A stretch of 64,000 nucleotides of DNA from Acidimicrobiales bacterium (GCA_014237715.1 JAAZZG010000006.1:1-64000); one strand, 5' to 3'. Positions 1 to 10,147 are shown, counted from the stretch's first letter. Program-made: numbers and translations. Notes: generated by a model from the sequence alone, not told the origin.

Positions 1-284
1 ACCGGAGAGGAAGAACGCCATAATCGGCCCGTTATCCGATGCTCTGGCCGCCGCCGCTGGTCGCCCACCAGGCCGAGACGGACTTGTTCGGCATCACCTT
101 GCCCCGGGAGTGGGGTGGCCTGGGTTGAACCACAGAACAGCAGGTCCGCCTGACCCTCGAGTTCATCCGGGCCGCGCCCGTCTACCGCTCGCGGTTCTCC
201 GGGACCCTCGCGGTTCTCCAGGACCATCGGGCTCTGCTCGCAGATCCGCCGCCCATCGTCATGTCGTCTCCGCTTCGTGACTAG
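1..284 (+). pseudogene. Acyl-CoA dehydrogenase N-terminal relic
   Basis: One frame (codons beginning at positions divisible by 3) reads ETDLFGITLPREWGGLG, then a stop at 126-128, then TTEQQVRLTLEFIRAAPVYRSRF, running to a TAG at 282-284. The first string matches the 'LFGItiPeeyGGLG' signature of acyl-CoA dehydrogenase N-domains and the second resembles the helix that follows it. A further in-frame stop lies at 21-23, and the FAD-binding and catalytic parts are absent. This is seen in the sequence; calling it a decayed fragment is inference. It may continue left of the window. No intact gene was found in this stretch. Confidence 0.4.
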
Positions 285-1001
285 TCAGGTCAGGGCCCCC
301 ACGATGGTGGCCAGACCACCAAGACCACAGATCCCCAGGAGCACCGGTCGGAACCACTCGCTGTCCACCCATCGGCGAACCGGGGGTGCCAACACCAGGC
401 CGATGACGGCGGAACCCATGACGAGCGCGATCCGTCCCACCTCGGCACCGTCGATCGCCCCACCGACCAATAGGCGCACGGTCACCACCGCGCTCAGCAC
501 CATGACGAACCCCGCAAGGTTGGGCCTCAGGACCTGGGGAGGGTCATCGTGGTGGAGGATGGCGTAGGGCGGTCCCGGAAGGGCGGCCACCCGAAGCGTG
601 AACGCCGTCAGCACGCCGGCCAGCACGGACATCCATCGTCGTCTCGGGGGTTTCCAGCCGGACCCCACGGCCACCACCGACAGCACGACCAGCACCCCCA
701 CAGCCAGCGTCAGACCCCGCTCCGAGAGGCCGGCCAGCGCCAGCTCGCCCAAAACCAGTCCAACCGGTGCCCCCAGAAGGCACTTCCGCCATCGCTTCGC
801 ATCAAAACCCGAGAACTCCATCGTGAGATTGCGGATACCGACGACCGTTCCACCCAGGATGAGGGGAAGGGGAACGAACGCCGGATCTACGGCCATGAGC
901 ACCGGGCTGGCCACTAGGGCAATGCCGATGCCCGCCGAGGCCTGGACGAGGGAACCCGCAGCGACGGCGACCACCACGAGGACGATCTCGATCGGGGCCA
1001 C
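285..1001 (-). CDS. TauE/SafE (TSUP) family membrane permease
   Basis: A 238-residue, strongly hydrophobic protein with about eight predicted membrane segments. It opens with IVLVVVAVAAGSLVQASAG and carries GIGIALVASPVLMAVDPAFVPLPLI, the small-residue-rich N-terminal repeat typical of the TSUP/TauE-SafE family (PF01925). The length of about 240-260 residues is usual for the family. Members export or import sulfite, sulfoacetate or other small organic anions across the cytoplasmic membrane; the substrate cannot be read from sequence. It is transcribed away from the alcohol dehydrogenase at 1093, and the 91-bp gap between them carries a 20-bp palindrome that could control both. Confidence 0.85.
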   Translation of the reverse strand: MAPIEIVLVVVAVAAGSLVQASAGIGIALVASPVLMAVDPAFVPLPLILGGTVVGIRNLTMEFSGFDAKRWRKCLLGAPVGLVLGELALAGLSERGLTLAVGVLVVLSVVAVGSGWKPPRRRWMSVLAGVLTAFTLRVAALPGPPYAILHHDDPPQVLRPNLAGFVMVLSAVVTVRLLVGGAIDGAEVGRIALVMGSAVIGLVLAPPVRRWVDSEWFRPVLLGICGLGGLATIVGALT

Positions 1002-1029
1002 TGATCGACCCTAACCCGAACCGGCGGAT

Positions 1030-1049
1030 GGTTAGCCAAGCGGCTAACC
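1030..1049. promoter_or_regulatory. Palindromic operator candidate between TSUP permease and alcohol dehydrogenase
   Basis: GGTTAGCC-AAGC-GGCTAACC is a perfect 8-bp inverted repeat with a 4-bp spacer, about 29 bp from the permease start and 44 bp from the alcohol dehydrogenase start. Its size suits a TetR-type dimeric repressor. No regulator gene is adjacent, so the protein is unknown. Confidence 0.55.
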
Positions 1050-1092
1050 TCCTAATCTTTCCTAATCGAACCCTGACCACCACCGGAGCCCT

Positions 1093-2184
1093 ATGCGTGC
1101 CGCCGTCCTCCACGAAGCCCCCGGCGACCTCGTCGTCGAAGATCTGACCATCGCCGAGCCGATCGGCCGCGAGGTCCTGATCCGAACGAAGGCGTCAGGC
1201 CTTTGCCACAGTGACCTCCACGTGATCGAGGGGCTGCTCCCTCTGCCATCGCTGCCCGCTGCGCTCGGCCACGAGGCCTCGGGCATCGTGGAAGCGGTCG
1301 GACCTGACGTGACGGCCTTCGCTCCAGGCGACCACGTGATCACCTGTCTGACCCAGTTCTGCGGCGTGTGCCCCGAGTGTCACGTGGGTCGCGTGTTCAT
1401 CTGCTCGAACCGTCACGACCTGGCCCGCGGGCCCGAACTGGAACCGACACTGTCGCTGAGCGGCACTCCCGTGCTCCCCATGGCCGGGCTGGGGGCGTTC
1501 GCCGAGCAGATGCTGGTGCACGAGAATGGCGTGGTCGCCGTCGACCCGGCCGTGCCCTTCGACGTGGCCGCCCTCATCGGTTGTGCCGTGATGACCGGTG
1601 TGGGCTCAGCCACCAACGGCGCGCAGATCCGGCCGGGCGAAACGGTGGCCGTCATCGGCTGCGGCGGCATCGGTCTGAACATCGTGCAGGGTTGTCGGCT
1701 GGCCGGCGCCAGTCGGATTATCGCGGTGGACCTCAACGCCGAGAAGCTCGAGGCGGCCCGCGGGTTCGGAGCAACCGACGTGGTCGATGCCTCGACGGAC
1801 GACCCGGTCGCTGCAGTACAAGTCCTGACTGGCGGCGGAGTCGATGCCGCCTTTGAGGCCATCGGGCTCACGGCAACCGGCGAACAGGCGCTGGCCATGA
1901 TCCGCCCGGGGCGTACCGCCTACCTGGTCGGAGTCCCGCCGGTCACCAGCACCATGACCGTGCCTGGCGCGCTCATGGTGCTCCAAGCCAAGGGCCTCAG
2001 GGGCCTGTTCATGGGCAACTCCAACTTCAAGGTAGAGATGCCCAATCTGGCCCGCCACTACCTGGAGGGTCGTCTCGAACTGGACCGGCTGGTCTCGGCC
2101 CACATCACCCTCGACGAGGTGAACGATGGTTACGCCGAGCTCAAGGCGGGGGCCACCTTGCGTTCCGTCATCGTGTTCGACTGA
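1093..2184 (+). CDS. Zinc-dependent medium-chain alcohol dehydrogenase
   Basis: A 363-residue MDR-family NAD(P)-dependent alcohol dehydrogenase. The catalytic zinc site is visible as GLCHSDLHV (Cys about 37) and GHEASG (His about 60). The structural zinc lobe is CGVCPECHVGRVFIC. The Rossmann nucleotide loop is VAVIGCGGIGLNIVQG, followed by IIAVDLNAEKLEAA, where the Asp suggests NAD preference. The overall pattern is the class III / mycothiol-dependent formaldehyde dehydrogenase-like subgroup, but the substrate is not determined. It stands alone, divergent from the TSUP permease and convergent with the HAD gene. The start follows the palindrome at 1030-1049, consistent with repressor control. 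Confidence 0.88.
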   Translation: MRAAVLHEAPGDLVVEDLTIAEPIGREVLIRTKASGLCHSDLHVIEGLLPLPSLPAALGHEASGIVEAVGPDVTAFAPGDHVITCLTQFCGVCPECHVGRVFICSNRHDLARGPELEPTLSLSGTPVLPMAGLGAFAEQMLVHENGVVAVDPAVPFDVAALIGCAVMTGVGSATNGAQIRPGETVAVIGCGGIGLNIVQGCRLAGASRIIAVDLNAEKLEAARGFGATDVVDASTDDPVAAVQVLTGGGVDAAFEAIGLTATGEQALAMIRPGRTAYLVGVPPVTSTMTVPGALMVLQAKGLRGLFMGNSNFKVEMPNLARHYLEGRLELDRLVSAHITLDEVNDGYAELKAGATLRSVIVFD

Positions 2185-2205
2185 GATCCGGAACCGCCGG
2201 GCCGA

Positions 2206-2937
2206 TCAGGGCCCAGCAACCAGCTCGGGGAACAGCCCAGACAAGTCGGCCAGGCAGTCGATGACGTGGTCGGCCTCGGCACCATCTTCCAGATCGTCCA
2301 GCGCCCCCCGAAACCGCACCGTTCCCATGCCCATGGCGCGGGCCCCAGCTACATCGGTCCGCTTCAGGTCGCCCACGTGGACGATGGTCGTCGGGTCGTC
2401 GATGCCCAGACCATTCATGGCGGCCCGGAAGATGGTCGGGTCGGGCTTGTAGACGCCCACCTCGTCGGAGAAGGCGGCGAACGCCACGTGCTCCAAAATG
2501 CCATGTTCGTCGAGGTATGTCCTCAAATGCCGTCCGATGGCCAGATTCGTGTCCGAGATGATCCCGACAGCTACACCGCTTCTCGCCACGGCGGACAAGA
2601 CGTCCGCCGCGTCCGGCACTGACCTCACCCGTAGTTGGTACGACGCGAAATCAAACGCGTCGGCGAGGGCCTGGTGGTCTCCACCTTCCAGCCGATCACC
2701 GAATGCGACGAAGCACTCCTCGAGCGCACGCTCCGGCCCGTAGTGCCTACCCGCCCGCCACTCGGTCTCAAACCGGTCGGGCAGTATCGACAGCACCCCC
2801 CACAGAAGCTCGGCCGGGATGTCGAGCTTTCGCTCGTCGATGACCTCCTGCCAGTGCCGACGACGGATCTCCAGACCCCCCGGGACGCTGGTGAGGAGGG
2901 TGTTCCAGAGGTCGAAGGTGACGGCGCGGATCAGCAC
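2206..2937 (-). CDS. HAD-superfamily hydrolase (subfamily IA)
   Basis: A 243-residue cytosolic HAD-like hydrolase. Motif I is AVTFDLWNTLL: the nucleophile Asp is present, but the usual acid/base Asp two residues later is Trp, as in dehalogenase-like and some other divergent HADs. Motif II is GIISDTN, motif III is the Lys in YKPDP, and motif IV is VHVGDLKRTDVAGARAMGM. An alpha-helical cap lies between motifs I and II. It may be a phosphatase or a dehalogenase; the substrate is unknown. It is the last gene of the minus-strand run headed by the purine genes, 37 bp after malic enzyme, and may be co-transcribed. Confidence 0.85.
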   Translation of the reverse strand: MLIRAVTFDLWNTLLTSVPGGLEIRRRHWQEVIDERKLDIPAELLWGVLSILPDRFETEWRAGRHYGPERALEECFVAFGDRLEGGDHQALADAFDFASYQLRVRSVPDAADVLSAVARSGVAVGIISDTNLAIGRHLRTYLDEHGILEHVAFAAFSDEVGVYKPDPTIFRAAMNGLGIDDPTTIVHVGDLKRTDVAGARAMGMGTVRFRGALDDLEDGAEADHVIDCLADLSGLFPELVAGP

Positions 2938-2974
2938 GGTCGGACGAACGGGTTGGCTCGGGGTTCAGGCGTGG

Positions 2975-4378
2975 TCAGGTCCGGCAGACGCCGTCGGCGA
3001 CCGCGGCGGCGGCCACGGCCTCGGCAACCCGGTAGGGCACCGACTTGTCAAACACCGACGGCACCACGAACGAGGGCTTCAGGTCGGCTTCCGACACCGA
3101 GTCGGCAATGGCCCGGGCGGCGGCCAGCTTCATGTTCTCGGTGATGTCGGTGGCGCCGACATCCAACGCTCCACGGAAGATCCCGGGGAAGGCCAGCACG
3201 TTGTTGATCTGGTTCGGATAGTCACTTCGCCCCGTGGCCATCACCGCGGCGAGCCCGTCGGCCTCCTCAGGGTGGATCTCGGGCTCGGGGTTAGCCATGG
3301 CGAACACGATCGGATCGGGATTCATGGTCCGCAGGTCGGCAGCGTCGATCAGGCCGGGACCGCTCACACCAACGAACACGTCGGTGCCGACCAGTACATC
3401 CTTCAGGCTTCCCATCTTCCGGTCAGGATTGGTGTGGTCGGCGAACCACTCCTTGGCGACGTTCAGGTTGTCGCGCCCCGAGTAGACGGCACCCATCCGG
3501 TCCACCCCGACGATCTCGCCCACCCCAGCGTCCAACAAGATCTTGCCCACCGCTACCCCAGCGGCTCCCATGCCGGCGATCACCACCGACAGGTCGCCCA
3601 TGTCGCGGCCGGTGAGTCGGCAGGCATTCCACAAGGCGGCCAGGGTGACCACGGCCGTGCCGTGCTGATCGTCATGGAACACCGGGATGTCTAGGGCGGC
3701 TCGTAGGGCCTCCTCCACGTGGAAAGCGGCAGGAGCCGCGATGTCCTCCAGGTTGATGCCACCGAAGGTAGGGGCCATCCGAATCACGGTGTCGATGATC
3801 TCCTGCGGGTCGGTTACGTCCAGGCAGATCGGGAAGGCGTCGACGCCCGCGAACTCCTTGAACAGCAGTGCCTTGCCCTCCATGACTGGCATGGCGGCCG
3901 CCGGACCGATGTCGCCGAGGCCCAGCACGGCGGTGCCGTCGGTGACCACGGCGACCGTGTTCTTTTTGATGGTCAGTTCGTGGGCCCGAGCTGGTTCATC
4001 GTGGATGGCAATGCAGACCCGGGCCACGCCAGGCGTGTACGCCATCGACAGATCGTGCCGATCGTTCACCTTGGCCAGGGACACGACCTCGATCTTGCCG
4101 CCCTCGTGCATGTCGAAGGTGCGGTCGTACCAGTGGAGGATCTCCACCCCAGGCTGGTTCTCGATGGCCGTGACGACCGCCGCCGCGTGGTCTTCGTCAC
4201 GACAGTTGGCCACCACGTCGTTGACCAGGAGATCGCCACGGACGTCGAACCCGCCCATCGACATGATGTTGGCGCCGGCCTCACCAATGGCGGTGGCCAG
4301 GCGACCCAGTGTGTTGGGCACATTGTCCAGTGCCACCTGGAGGTGGATGGAATAGGCCGCAGTGGGGAGGAAGGGCAT
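2975..4378 (-). CDS. NAD(P)-dependent malic enzyme with N-terminal ACT domain
   Basis: A 467-residue protein. Residues about 8-85 form an ACT-like domain ([28 protein letters not shown]), the ligand-binding regulatory fold common in actinobacterial malic enzymes. The malic N-domain follows with [11 protein letters not shown] and [18 protein letters not shown], including the catalytic Lys in [11 protein letters not shown] and the metal-site LEDIAAP and FHDDQHGTA. The NAD-binding domain has [15 protein letters not shown]. It catalyses oxidative decarboxylation of malate to pyruvate. It follows pyrE by 60 bp on the same strand, so it is probably at the end of the purine/pyrimidine transcript. 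ACT control by an amino acid or nucleotide is inferred. Confidence 0.92.
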   Translation of the reverse strand: MPFLPTAAYSIHLQVALDNVPNTLGRLATAIGEAGANIMSMGGFDVRGDLLVNDVVANCRDEDHAAAVVTAIENQPGVEILHWYDRTFDMHEGGKIEVVSLAKVNDRHDLSMAYTPGVARVCIAIHDEPARAHELTIKKNTVAVVTDGTAVLGLGDIGPAAAMPVMEGKALLFKEFAGVDAFPICLDVTDPQEIIDTVIRMAPTFGGINLEDIAAPAAFHVEEALRAALDIPVFHDDQHGTAVVTLAALWNACRLTGRDMGDLSVVIAGMGAAGVAVGKILLDAGVGEIVGVDRMGAVYSGRDNLNVAKEWFADHTNPDRKMGSLKDVLVGTDVFVGVSGPGLIDAADLRTMNPDPIVFAMANPEPEIHPEEADGLAAVMATGRSDYPNQINNVLAFPGIFRGALDVGATDITENMKLAAARAIADSVSEADLKPSFVVPSVFDKSVPYRVAEAVAAAAVADGVCRT

Positions 4379-4438
4379 CGGACGATCCTAGGAGTGACCC
4401 ACAGAAACGCCCCGATCAGGAAATCCCCAATCAGAGAA

Positions 4439-5017
4439 TCAGGGCCCCTCGTAGGGAAAGCCGAGGTCCAGGGCGGTCACCAGTGGTCGGAAGGCGATGC
4501 CCGTCTCAGCAGCTGCCGCCCCACACGTGCCACCCCGATCGACGATGGGCAGCACGGCCACCGGTTCGGCACCCAATGCCCGAACTGCCGCTGCCGCCTC
4601 CAGCGGGGATGTCCCCCGGGTGACGGTGTCCTCGGTGATGACCACCCGGTCGCCGGGCAGTAGGGCACCGGCCAATCGACCCTGGACCCCGTGGTCCTTG
4701 GACTCCTTGCGGATGCTGAACGACCGGAGATGTCGACCACGGGTAGCAGCCACGGCGGCGATCCCGAAGGCAACCGGGTCCGCCCCGGCGGTAAGACCGC
4801 CGATGGCCGTGATCGGGCCGGCACCTTCGGCGGCGGCATCCAAGGCATCGATTTCAGCCAGCGCGGCATCGGCCACCAGCAGGATCCCCTCGGCCCGACA
4901 GGCCGTCTGTTTGGCGTCGCAGAACCACGTGCTCTTTCGGCCCGACTTGAGGGTGAAGTCCCCGGTGCGGATGGAGTGCTCCAGTAGATGGGCGATCAAC
5001 GCCGCACGGTCGCTCAC
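4439..5017 (-). CDS. pyrE: Orotate phosphoribosyltransferase
   Basis: A 192-residue enzyme that converts orotate and PRPP to orotidine monophosphate in pyrimidine synthesis. The N-terminal substrate motif is FTLKSGRKSTWFCDAK. The PRPP-binding loop is DRVVITEDTVTRGTSPLEAAAAVRALGA, and the flexible catalytic region is SIRKESKDHGVQGRLAG. Length matches the family. Its ATG overlaps the purM stop codon by 4 bp, so the two are translationally coupled. A pyrimidine gene sits at the tail of a purine operon here. Confidence 0.95.
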   Translation of the reverse strand: MSDRAALIAHLLEHSIRTGDFTLKSGRKSTWFCDAKQTACRAEGILLVADAALAEIDALDAAAEGAGPITAIGGLTAGADPVAFGIAAVAATRGRHLRSFSIRKESKDHGVQGRLAGALLPGDRVVITEDTVTRGTSPLEAAAAVRALGAEPVAVLPIVDRGGTCGAAAAETGIAFRPLVTALDLGFPYEGP

Positions 5018-6096
5018 GATCCGACGCCCCCTTGCCTCGTCCCACTCATCCGTACCTGACCGCTACCTGCCGTCAGTTCACCGACCACCCGGGCCGGTCG
5101 ATCGTGGGAGGCAAGCATCGCCACCACCGCGTCGGAGTCACGATCAGGCACGGCCAACACCATCCCGAGGCCCATGTTAAACACCCGTTCCATCTCGTCG
5201 TCGGATACGTCGCCCATGTTCTGCAGTTCGCAAAAGAACCGCGGCACTTCCCACGTGGAGCGGTCCACCACCGCATCGAGCGTATTATCCATGACCCGCG
5301 GCAGGTTGCCGGGCAGGCCCCCGCCGGTTACATGGGCCACGGCATGGATCTCGTGGGCAGCCAGGGCGGCCACCACCGCCGGGGCGTAGATCACGCTCGG
5401 AGCGAGCATCTCGTCAGCCAAGGTGGTCGACGCGCCCTCCCATGCAGGATCGTCGAGCGACCGGCCGGCCACGTCGAAGGCCAGGCGGCGAGCCAGCGAG
5501 AACCCGTTGGACCGAAGGTTGGGCGATTCAATGCCGACCAGAACGTCGCCGGCCACCGCCGCAGTCCCGTCCAGCAGGGCATCGCGCTCGACGGCCCCCA
5601 CAGCGAAGCCCACCAGGTCGAACTGGTCGGCAGCCATGACGCCTGGATGCTCAGCCATCTCGCCGCCGATAAGTGCACAGCCCGCCTCGGCGCACCCATC
5701 GGCGATACCGGCCACCAGGGACTCGGCGGCGTCCGGGTCGAGACGGCCGACGGCCAGATAGTCCAGGAAGAAGAGCGGCGCAGCGCCTGCGCAAACGAGG
5801 TCGTCCACGCACATGGCCACCAGGTCGCGACCAATGGAGTCGAGTCGACCGGTCTCGCGCGCGATCTCGGACTTGGTACCCACCCCGTCGGTGGCCGACA
5901 CCAGTAACGGATCCCGGTAGCCCGAGCGACCGATGTCGAACAGGCCACCGAAGCCGCCGATGTCACCCATGACCTCGGGCCGGTAGGTGCTCCGCACCAG
6001 CGGACCGATGCGTTTTACGGCCTCCTCGCCGGCATCGATGTCAACCCCGGCTGCCCGATAGCTCTCTCCCGCTCCACTTCCCACTGACGAAGTCAT
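5014..6096 (-). CDS. purM: Phosphoribosylformylglycinamidine cyclo-ligase (AIR synthetase)
   Basis: Step 5 of purine synthesis: FGAM + ATP gives AIR. A 360-residue protein from the chosen ATG (MTSSVGSGAGESYRAAGVDID). An upstream in-frame ATG at 6141 would extend into the purF 3' end and adds residues that are only the out-of-frame purF tail. Motifs visible are YRAAGVDIDAGEEAV, the glycine-rich DPLLVSATDGVGTK, AMCVDDLVCAGAAPLFFLDY, GCALIGGEMAEHPGV and the HVTGGGLPGNLPRV segment. It starts 13 bp after the purF stop and its own stop overlaps the pyrE start. Confidence 0.95.
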   Translation of the reverse strand: MTSSVGSGAGESYRAAGVDIDAGEEAVKRIGPLVRSTYRPEVMGDIGGFGGLFDIGRSGYRDPLLVSATDGVGTKSEIARETGRLDSIGRDLVAMCVDDLVCAGAAPLFFLDYLAVGRLDPDAAESLVAGIADGCAEAGCALIGGEMAEHPGVMAADQFDLVGFAVGAVERDALLDGTAAVAGDVLVGIESPNLRSNGFSLARRLAFDVAGRSLDDPAWEGASTTLADEMLAPSVIYAPAVVAALAAHEIHAVAHVTGGGLPGNLPRVMDNTLDAVVDRSTWEVPRFFCELQNMGDVSDDEMERVFNMGLGMVLAVPDRDSDAVVAMLASHDRPARVVGELTAGSGQVRMSGTRQGGVGS

Positions 6097-6109
6097 CAGA
6101 CTGGGCCCA

Positions 6110-7678
6110 TCAACTGCGCCCGAATAGACGGTTGGCGGCATCGGTCGGGAGTTCGCCCTTCACGTCCCCATCGAGGATCGGCATGGCCCGCTCGGGAGCG
6201 GGGGCGCCGGCCGCCCCCTCGAGTACCGCCTTGGAAAGGTTCACCGGAATCTCGATCGGATAGGTCCCAGTCAGACAGGCGTCACAGAACCCGGCGCCCA
6301 CCGCGCCGGTGGCCTCCAGAAGGTGGTCCAACTTCAGATAAGTGAGGCTGTCCACCTCGAGGTACTCACGGATCTCGTCCACGGTGAGATTGGCGGCCAG
6401 GAGTTCGCCCCGGGTGCCGGTGTCCATGCCGTAGAAGCAAGGCCAGCGGTAGGGCGGCGACGAGACCCGCATGTGGACCTCCGCCGCGCCGGCGTCGCGA
6501 AGCATCCGCACCATGGCCCTCGTCGTGGTACCCCGCACGATCGAATCGTCGACCACCACCAGGCGTTGCCCCTCAATGCTGTCGCGCAGCGGGTTGAGCT
6601 TCATGCGCACCGCCGCGGACCGGAGGGCCTGGGTGGGGGCGATGAAGGTTCGGCCGATGTAGCGGTTCTTGACCAGACCCTGGCCGTACGGGATGCCGCT
6701 GGCCCGGGCGTAGCCCTCGGCAGCCGGCATCCCCGACTCAGGCACACCCATTACCAGGTCGGCCTCCACCGGTGCCTGGTCAGCCAACATCTCGCCCATG
6801 CGGACCCTGGCGTGATGCACGCTCTGTCCGTACAGGACGGCGTCGGGGCGAGCGAAGTAGACGAACTCGAACAGGCAGAGCTTCGGATCGATGGCGTCGT
6901 CGTCGAACGGTCGGAGCGAACGCCAACCCGTATCGTCGATGATCACCACCTCGCCGGGATCCAGCTCACGAACCATGTGGGCCCCGATCACGTCCAACGC
7001 CGGCGACTCGGACGCGAGTACCCAACCACCGTCCAGACGCCCCAGGCAGAGGGGCCGGAAGCCGTTCGGGTCACGAACGCCGATGACCCGCTCGTGGTCG
7101 GCAATGACCAGCGAGAACGCGCCGGTGAGCCGAGGAAGTACGGCAGTCAGGGCAGCGTCCATGGCCTCAGCCTGTGGCAGGTCACAGTGGCTGGCCAGTT
7201 CGGTGGCCAAAAGCTCGGCCATGAGGTCGGTGTCAGACGTGATGGCTCCGGGGAGCATCCCGGCCTCGGCGGCCAGGTCCTCGGTGTTGACCAGATTGCC
7301 GTTGTGGCCCAACGCGAACTCGACGCGGTCGATACCCCGGTAGACCGGTTGGGCGTTTCGCCACGTGCTGGATCCGGTGGTCGAATATCGGGTCTGACCA
7401 ATGGCCAGGTCGCCGGTGAGGGCGGCCAGCGTCCGGTCGTCGAAGGCGTTGGACACCAGGCCCATGTCCTTGACGACCGTGAGGGCCTCGCCGTCGCTAA
7501 CCGCCATGCCGGCCGACTCCTGACCACGGTGCTGCAAGGCGTAGAGGCCGAGGTACGTCAGGTGGGCGACGGGTTGGCCAGGCGCATAGACACCGAAGAC
7601 CCCACACGCCTCACGGGGGGTGTCGTCGTCCGCACCGGCCGCCAGAAGGTTCTCCTGGTCGACGGCTGCTGTGCTCAT
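6110..7678 (-). CDS. purF: Amidophosphoribosyltransferase
   Basis: First committed step of purine synthesis: PRPP + glutamine gives 5-phosphoribosylamine. A 522-residue protein. A short propeptide precedes the N-terminal nucleophile Cys in [13 protein letters not shown], followed by the class-II glutaminase domain ([26 protein letters not shown]). The C-terminal phosphoribosyltransferase domain has the PRPP loop [32 protein letters not shown] supplies conserved Cys residues that in related PurFs bind a 4Fe-4S cluster. Its ATG overlaps the purL stop by 4 bp. Feedback inhibition by AMP/GMP is known for the family, not read from sequence. Confidence 0.97.
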   Translation of the reverse strand: MSTAAVDQENLLAAGADDDTPREACGVFGVYAPGQPVAHLTYLGLYALQHRGQESAGMAVSDGEALTVVKDMGLVSNAFDDRTLAALTGDLAIGQTRYSTTGSSTWRNAQPVYRGIDRVEFALGHNGNLVNTEDLAAEAGMLPGAITSDTDLMAELLATELASHCDLPQAEAMDAALTAVLPRLTGAFSLVIADHERVIGVRDPNGFRPLCLGRLDGGWVLASESPALDVIGAHMVRELDPGEVVIIDDTGWRSLRPFDDDAIDPKLCLFEFVYFARPDAVLYGQSVHHARVRMGEMLADQAPVEADLVMGVPESGMPAAEGYARASGIPYGQGLVKNRYIGRTFIAPTQALRSAAVRMKLNPLRDSIEGQRLVVVDDSIVRGTTTRAMVRMLRDAGAAEVHMRVSSPPYRWPCFYGMDTGTRGELLAANLTVDEIREYLEVDSLTYLKLDHLLEATGAVGAGFCDACLTGTYPIEIPVNLSKAVLEGAAGAPAPERAMPILDGDVKGELPTDAANRLFGRS

Positions 7679-9882
7679 CGGTTCGTAGTTCCGGCGCCCA
7701 GGGCCTCGGGCAACCGATCCTCGTGGGCGTGTCGCACGTCGTCGACGGCCACGTCCAGAAGGCCCTTCACGATGAGGCGGTCGCCAGTGGCCAGACCGAT
7801 CCGGGTAGTCGGTACGGCGACAGCCTCAGCGGCAGCCAGGACATCGGTGAGGCGTTCCGGATCGACACAGCACAGGACCCGACTGGGACCCTCGCCGAAT
7901 AACGCACGATGGTCGGGCACCCGTGCCAGATGGGCACCCACGCCGGAGCGGGCCACCATCTCAGCCACCGCCACCCCCAGCCCACCAGCCGACAAGTCGT
8001 GTACGCCGTCGACCATGCCGTCGGCAACCAGAGCACGGATCAGGTCAGCCACCCGCTGGTGCAGGCCGAAGTCCAGAGGCGCCAAGATGCCGCCGGGGGC
8101 GTCGTGCGCCGATCCCCAGAGTGAACCACCGAGCGAGACGTCGTCGGGCCCGATCAGGACCAGACGATGGCCGTCCACGAGGGTGGCGCCGGGGGGTCGC
8201 CGGTCCAGGTCGTCGACCATGCCGAGCAGGCCGATGACCGGAGTGGGATCGATGTCGGTGCCGGCCGACTCGTTGTAGAGGCTGACGTTGCCGCCGATCA
8301 CCGGAGCACCGAAGGCCTCACAAGCCTCCGCCAGTCCGTCGATGGCTTCAGACAGTTGCCACATGACCTCGGGATGTTCGGGGTTACCGAAGTTGAGACA
8401 GTTCACGACAGCCAGCGGGCGGGCGCCCACACAGGCCAGGTTCAACACCGATTCGGCGACCACTCGGGCCGTGCCACCACGGGGATCCACGGCACACCAC
8501 CGGTGGTTGCCGTCGGTGGTCATGGCCAGAGCCCGTCCGGTCTCGGCTCCCGTGGTGGGGTGGCGAAGCTTCAGCACCGAAGCGTCATCTCCCGGGCCAA
8601 CCACCGTATTCAGGAAGAGTTGGTGGTCGTACTGGCGATACACCCAGGCTGGACCGATCAGCAAGTCGAGTAGGTCGGCCCCCGTGTCGACCGGCGGGGC
8701 AAGCCCGTCGGCCATCGGGCCCCGAGGCTCGGCCGGAGCGGTCCGAGGTCGGTCGTAGAGGGGAGCATCCTCATGGAGCGAGGCGGCCGGCACGTCAGCC
8801 AGTACCTCGCCGTCGAAGCCGTCCAAAATGCGCAGGGCGCCGCCGGCGGTGACCCGGCCGATCACCGTGGATGCCACCTCCCACCGCTCACAGATAGCCA
8901 GAACCCGGTCGAGGCCTTCGGGCTCGACAATGGCCAGCATCCGCTCCTGGGATTCGCTGGTCATGACCTCGTGGGCCGCCATGCCGGGCTCACGCCGGTG
9001 CACAGCCGAGACGTCGACGTCCATGCCAACACCGCCACGCGACGCGGTTTCACTCGTGGCGCAGGTCAGGCCGGCCCCACCCAGGTCCTGGATGCCGACC
9101 ACCAGGCCTTCGTCCAACAACTGGAGACAGGCCTCAATAAGGCGCTTCTCCTCGTATGGGTCGCCGACCTGGACGCTGGGGCGCTTGTCGCCGTCGTCCT
9201 CGGCCGAGAAGCCCGCCGAGGCCAGCACGCTGACCCCGCCGATACCGTCCCGTCCGGTGCTGGAACCCAGCAGCACGGCCAGGTTGCCCACGCCAGAGGC
9301 CTGACCGAGGACAAGACGCTCGGTGGGCAGGATGCCCAGGCAAAGCACGTTGACCAGCGGGTTTCCCTGGTAGGTCCGATCGAAAACGACCTCGCCGCCG
9401 ACGGTGGGGACGCCCACCGCGTTGCCGTAGCCCGATACGCCCGACACCACTCCCTCGGCAATCCAGCGGCTGCGAGCGTCGTCGAGTGGGCCGAACCGTA
9501 GGGGGTCCATGAGGGCAATGGGGCGGGCGCCCATGGTGAAGATGTCGCGAAGGATGCCGCCCACGCCGGTAGCCGCGCCCTGGTAGGGCTCAATGGCCGA
9601 AGGGTGGTTGTGCGACTCGATCCGGATGGCGGCCGCGATGCCGTCGCCCACGTCGACCACGCCGGCGTTCTCGCCCGGGCCGACCAATACCCACGGCGCT
9701 TCTGTCGGCAGGCGTTTCAGATGGATGCGGCTGCTCTTGTAGGAACAGTGCTCAGACCACATAACCGAGTACATGGCCAACTCGAGTCCGTTGGCCTGAC
9801 GGCCCAGAATCGAGTCGATCTGTTCAGCCTCATCATCGGTGAGTCCGAGGGCTCGATGGAGGGGCTCGCTCACGTCGGGCAC
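7675..9882 (-). CDS. purL: Phosphoribosylformylglycinamidine synthase large subunit
   Basis: Step 4 of purine synthesis (FGAR to FGAM). At 735 residues this is the small, Gram-positive/actinobacterial type that needs separate PurQ (glutaminase) and PurS; both are encoded at 10590-11527. Visible motifs are [56 protein letters not shown] and [10 protein letters not shown]. It is translationally coupled to purF. Unlike most such operons, purL is cut off from purSQ by an intervening plus-strand gene, so it must have its own promoter in the AT-rich 9883-10147 interval. Confidence 0.97.
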   Translation of the reverse strand: MPDVSEPLHRALGLTDDEAEQIDSILGRQANGLELAMYSVMWSEHCSYKSSRIHLKRLPTEAPWVLVGPGENAGVVDVGDGIAAAIRIESHNHPSAIEPYQGAATGVGGILRDIFTMGARPIALMDPLRFGPLDDARSRWIAEGVVSGVSGYGNAVGVPTVGGEVVFDRTYQGNPLVNVLCLGILPTERLVLGQASGVGNLAVLLGSSTGRDGIGGVSVLASAGFSAEDDGDKRPSVQVGDPYEEKRLIEACLQLLDEGLVVGIQDLGGAGLTCATSETASRGGVGMDVDVSAVHRREPGMAAHEVMTSESQERMLAIVEPEGLDRVLAICERWEVASTVIGRVTAGGALRILDGFDGEVLADVPAASLHEDAPLYDRPRTAPAEPRGPMADGLAPPVDTGADLLDLLIGPAWVYRQYDHQLFLNTVVGPGDDASVLKLRHPTTGAETGRALAMTTDGNHRWCAVDPRGGTARVVAESVLNLACVGARPLAVVNCLNFGNPEHPEVMWQLSEAIDGLAEACEAFGAPVIGGNVSLYNESAGTDIDPTPVIGLLGMVDDLDRRPPGATLVDGHRLVLIGPDDVSLGGSLWGSAHDAPGGILAPLDFGLHQRVADLIRALVADGMVDGVHDLSAGGLGVAVAEMVARSGVGAHLARVPDHRALFGEGPSRVLCCVDPERLTDVLAAAEAVAVPTTRIGLATGDRLIVKGLLDVAVDDVRHAHEDRLPEALGAGTTNR

Positions 9883-9929
9883 CGTACTCCCCCATGGTCA
9901 CTAGTCGGAGATCCGTCTGAGACCCGTCA

Positions 9930-9949
9930 GAGGGTATGTCAATACCCTC
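9930..9949. promoter_or_regulatory. Perfect palindrome upstream of purL
   Basis: GAGGGTAT-GTCA-ATACCCTC has 8-bp perfect arms and a 4-bp spacer, and begins 48 bp upstream of the purL ATG. It lies in the divergent region between purL and the small gene at 10148. It could be a repressor operator for the purLFM-pyrE transcript or a leader hairpin; the sequence does not decide. Confidence 0.5.
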
Positions 9950-9973
9950 CTAAATCACACGGTTTTCATAGTG

Positions 9974-9989
9974 ATAGAACATGTTCTAT
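9974..9989. promoter_or_regulatory. 16-bp perfect palindrome in AT-rich divergent promoter region
   Basis: ATAGAACATGTTCTAT is its own reverse complement. It lies in the most AT-rich stretch of this part of the window (about 9950-10050), between purL and the plus-strand small gene. The GAAC-N2-GTTC spacing differs from the GAAC-N4-GTTC of Gram-positive LexA boxes, so another regulator is more likely. Confidence 0.5.
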
Positions 9990-10147
9990 TCTGTAAAAGA
10001 ACCACGTTGTTTCCTAGAACTAACTCGGAGTATTTTGCGGTAATACTGTATTCTTCGCAGGCCAACTCGATACCGGCCCGTGCACTACAGGGCGGGTCAA
10101 CGCAGTACGGGCCTGACGGATCGACGGACAAGAAAGAGGTGGTGGCG

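Noticed and set aside
6323-8278. 651-codon open frame on the plus strand opposite purF and purL
   Set aside because: It is antisense to two well-conserved genes and its translation is low-complexity with no family motif; typical of high-GC third-position bias.
9974-9989. LexA (SOS) box
   Set aside because: The palindrome is GAAC-N2-GTTC, whereas Gram-positive LexA sites need GAAC-N4-GTTC; no SOS gene is adjacent.
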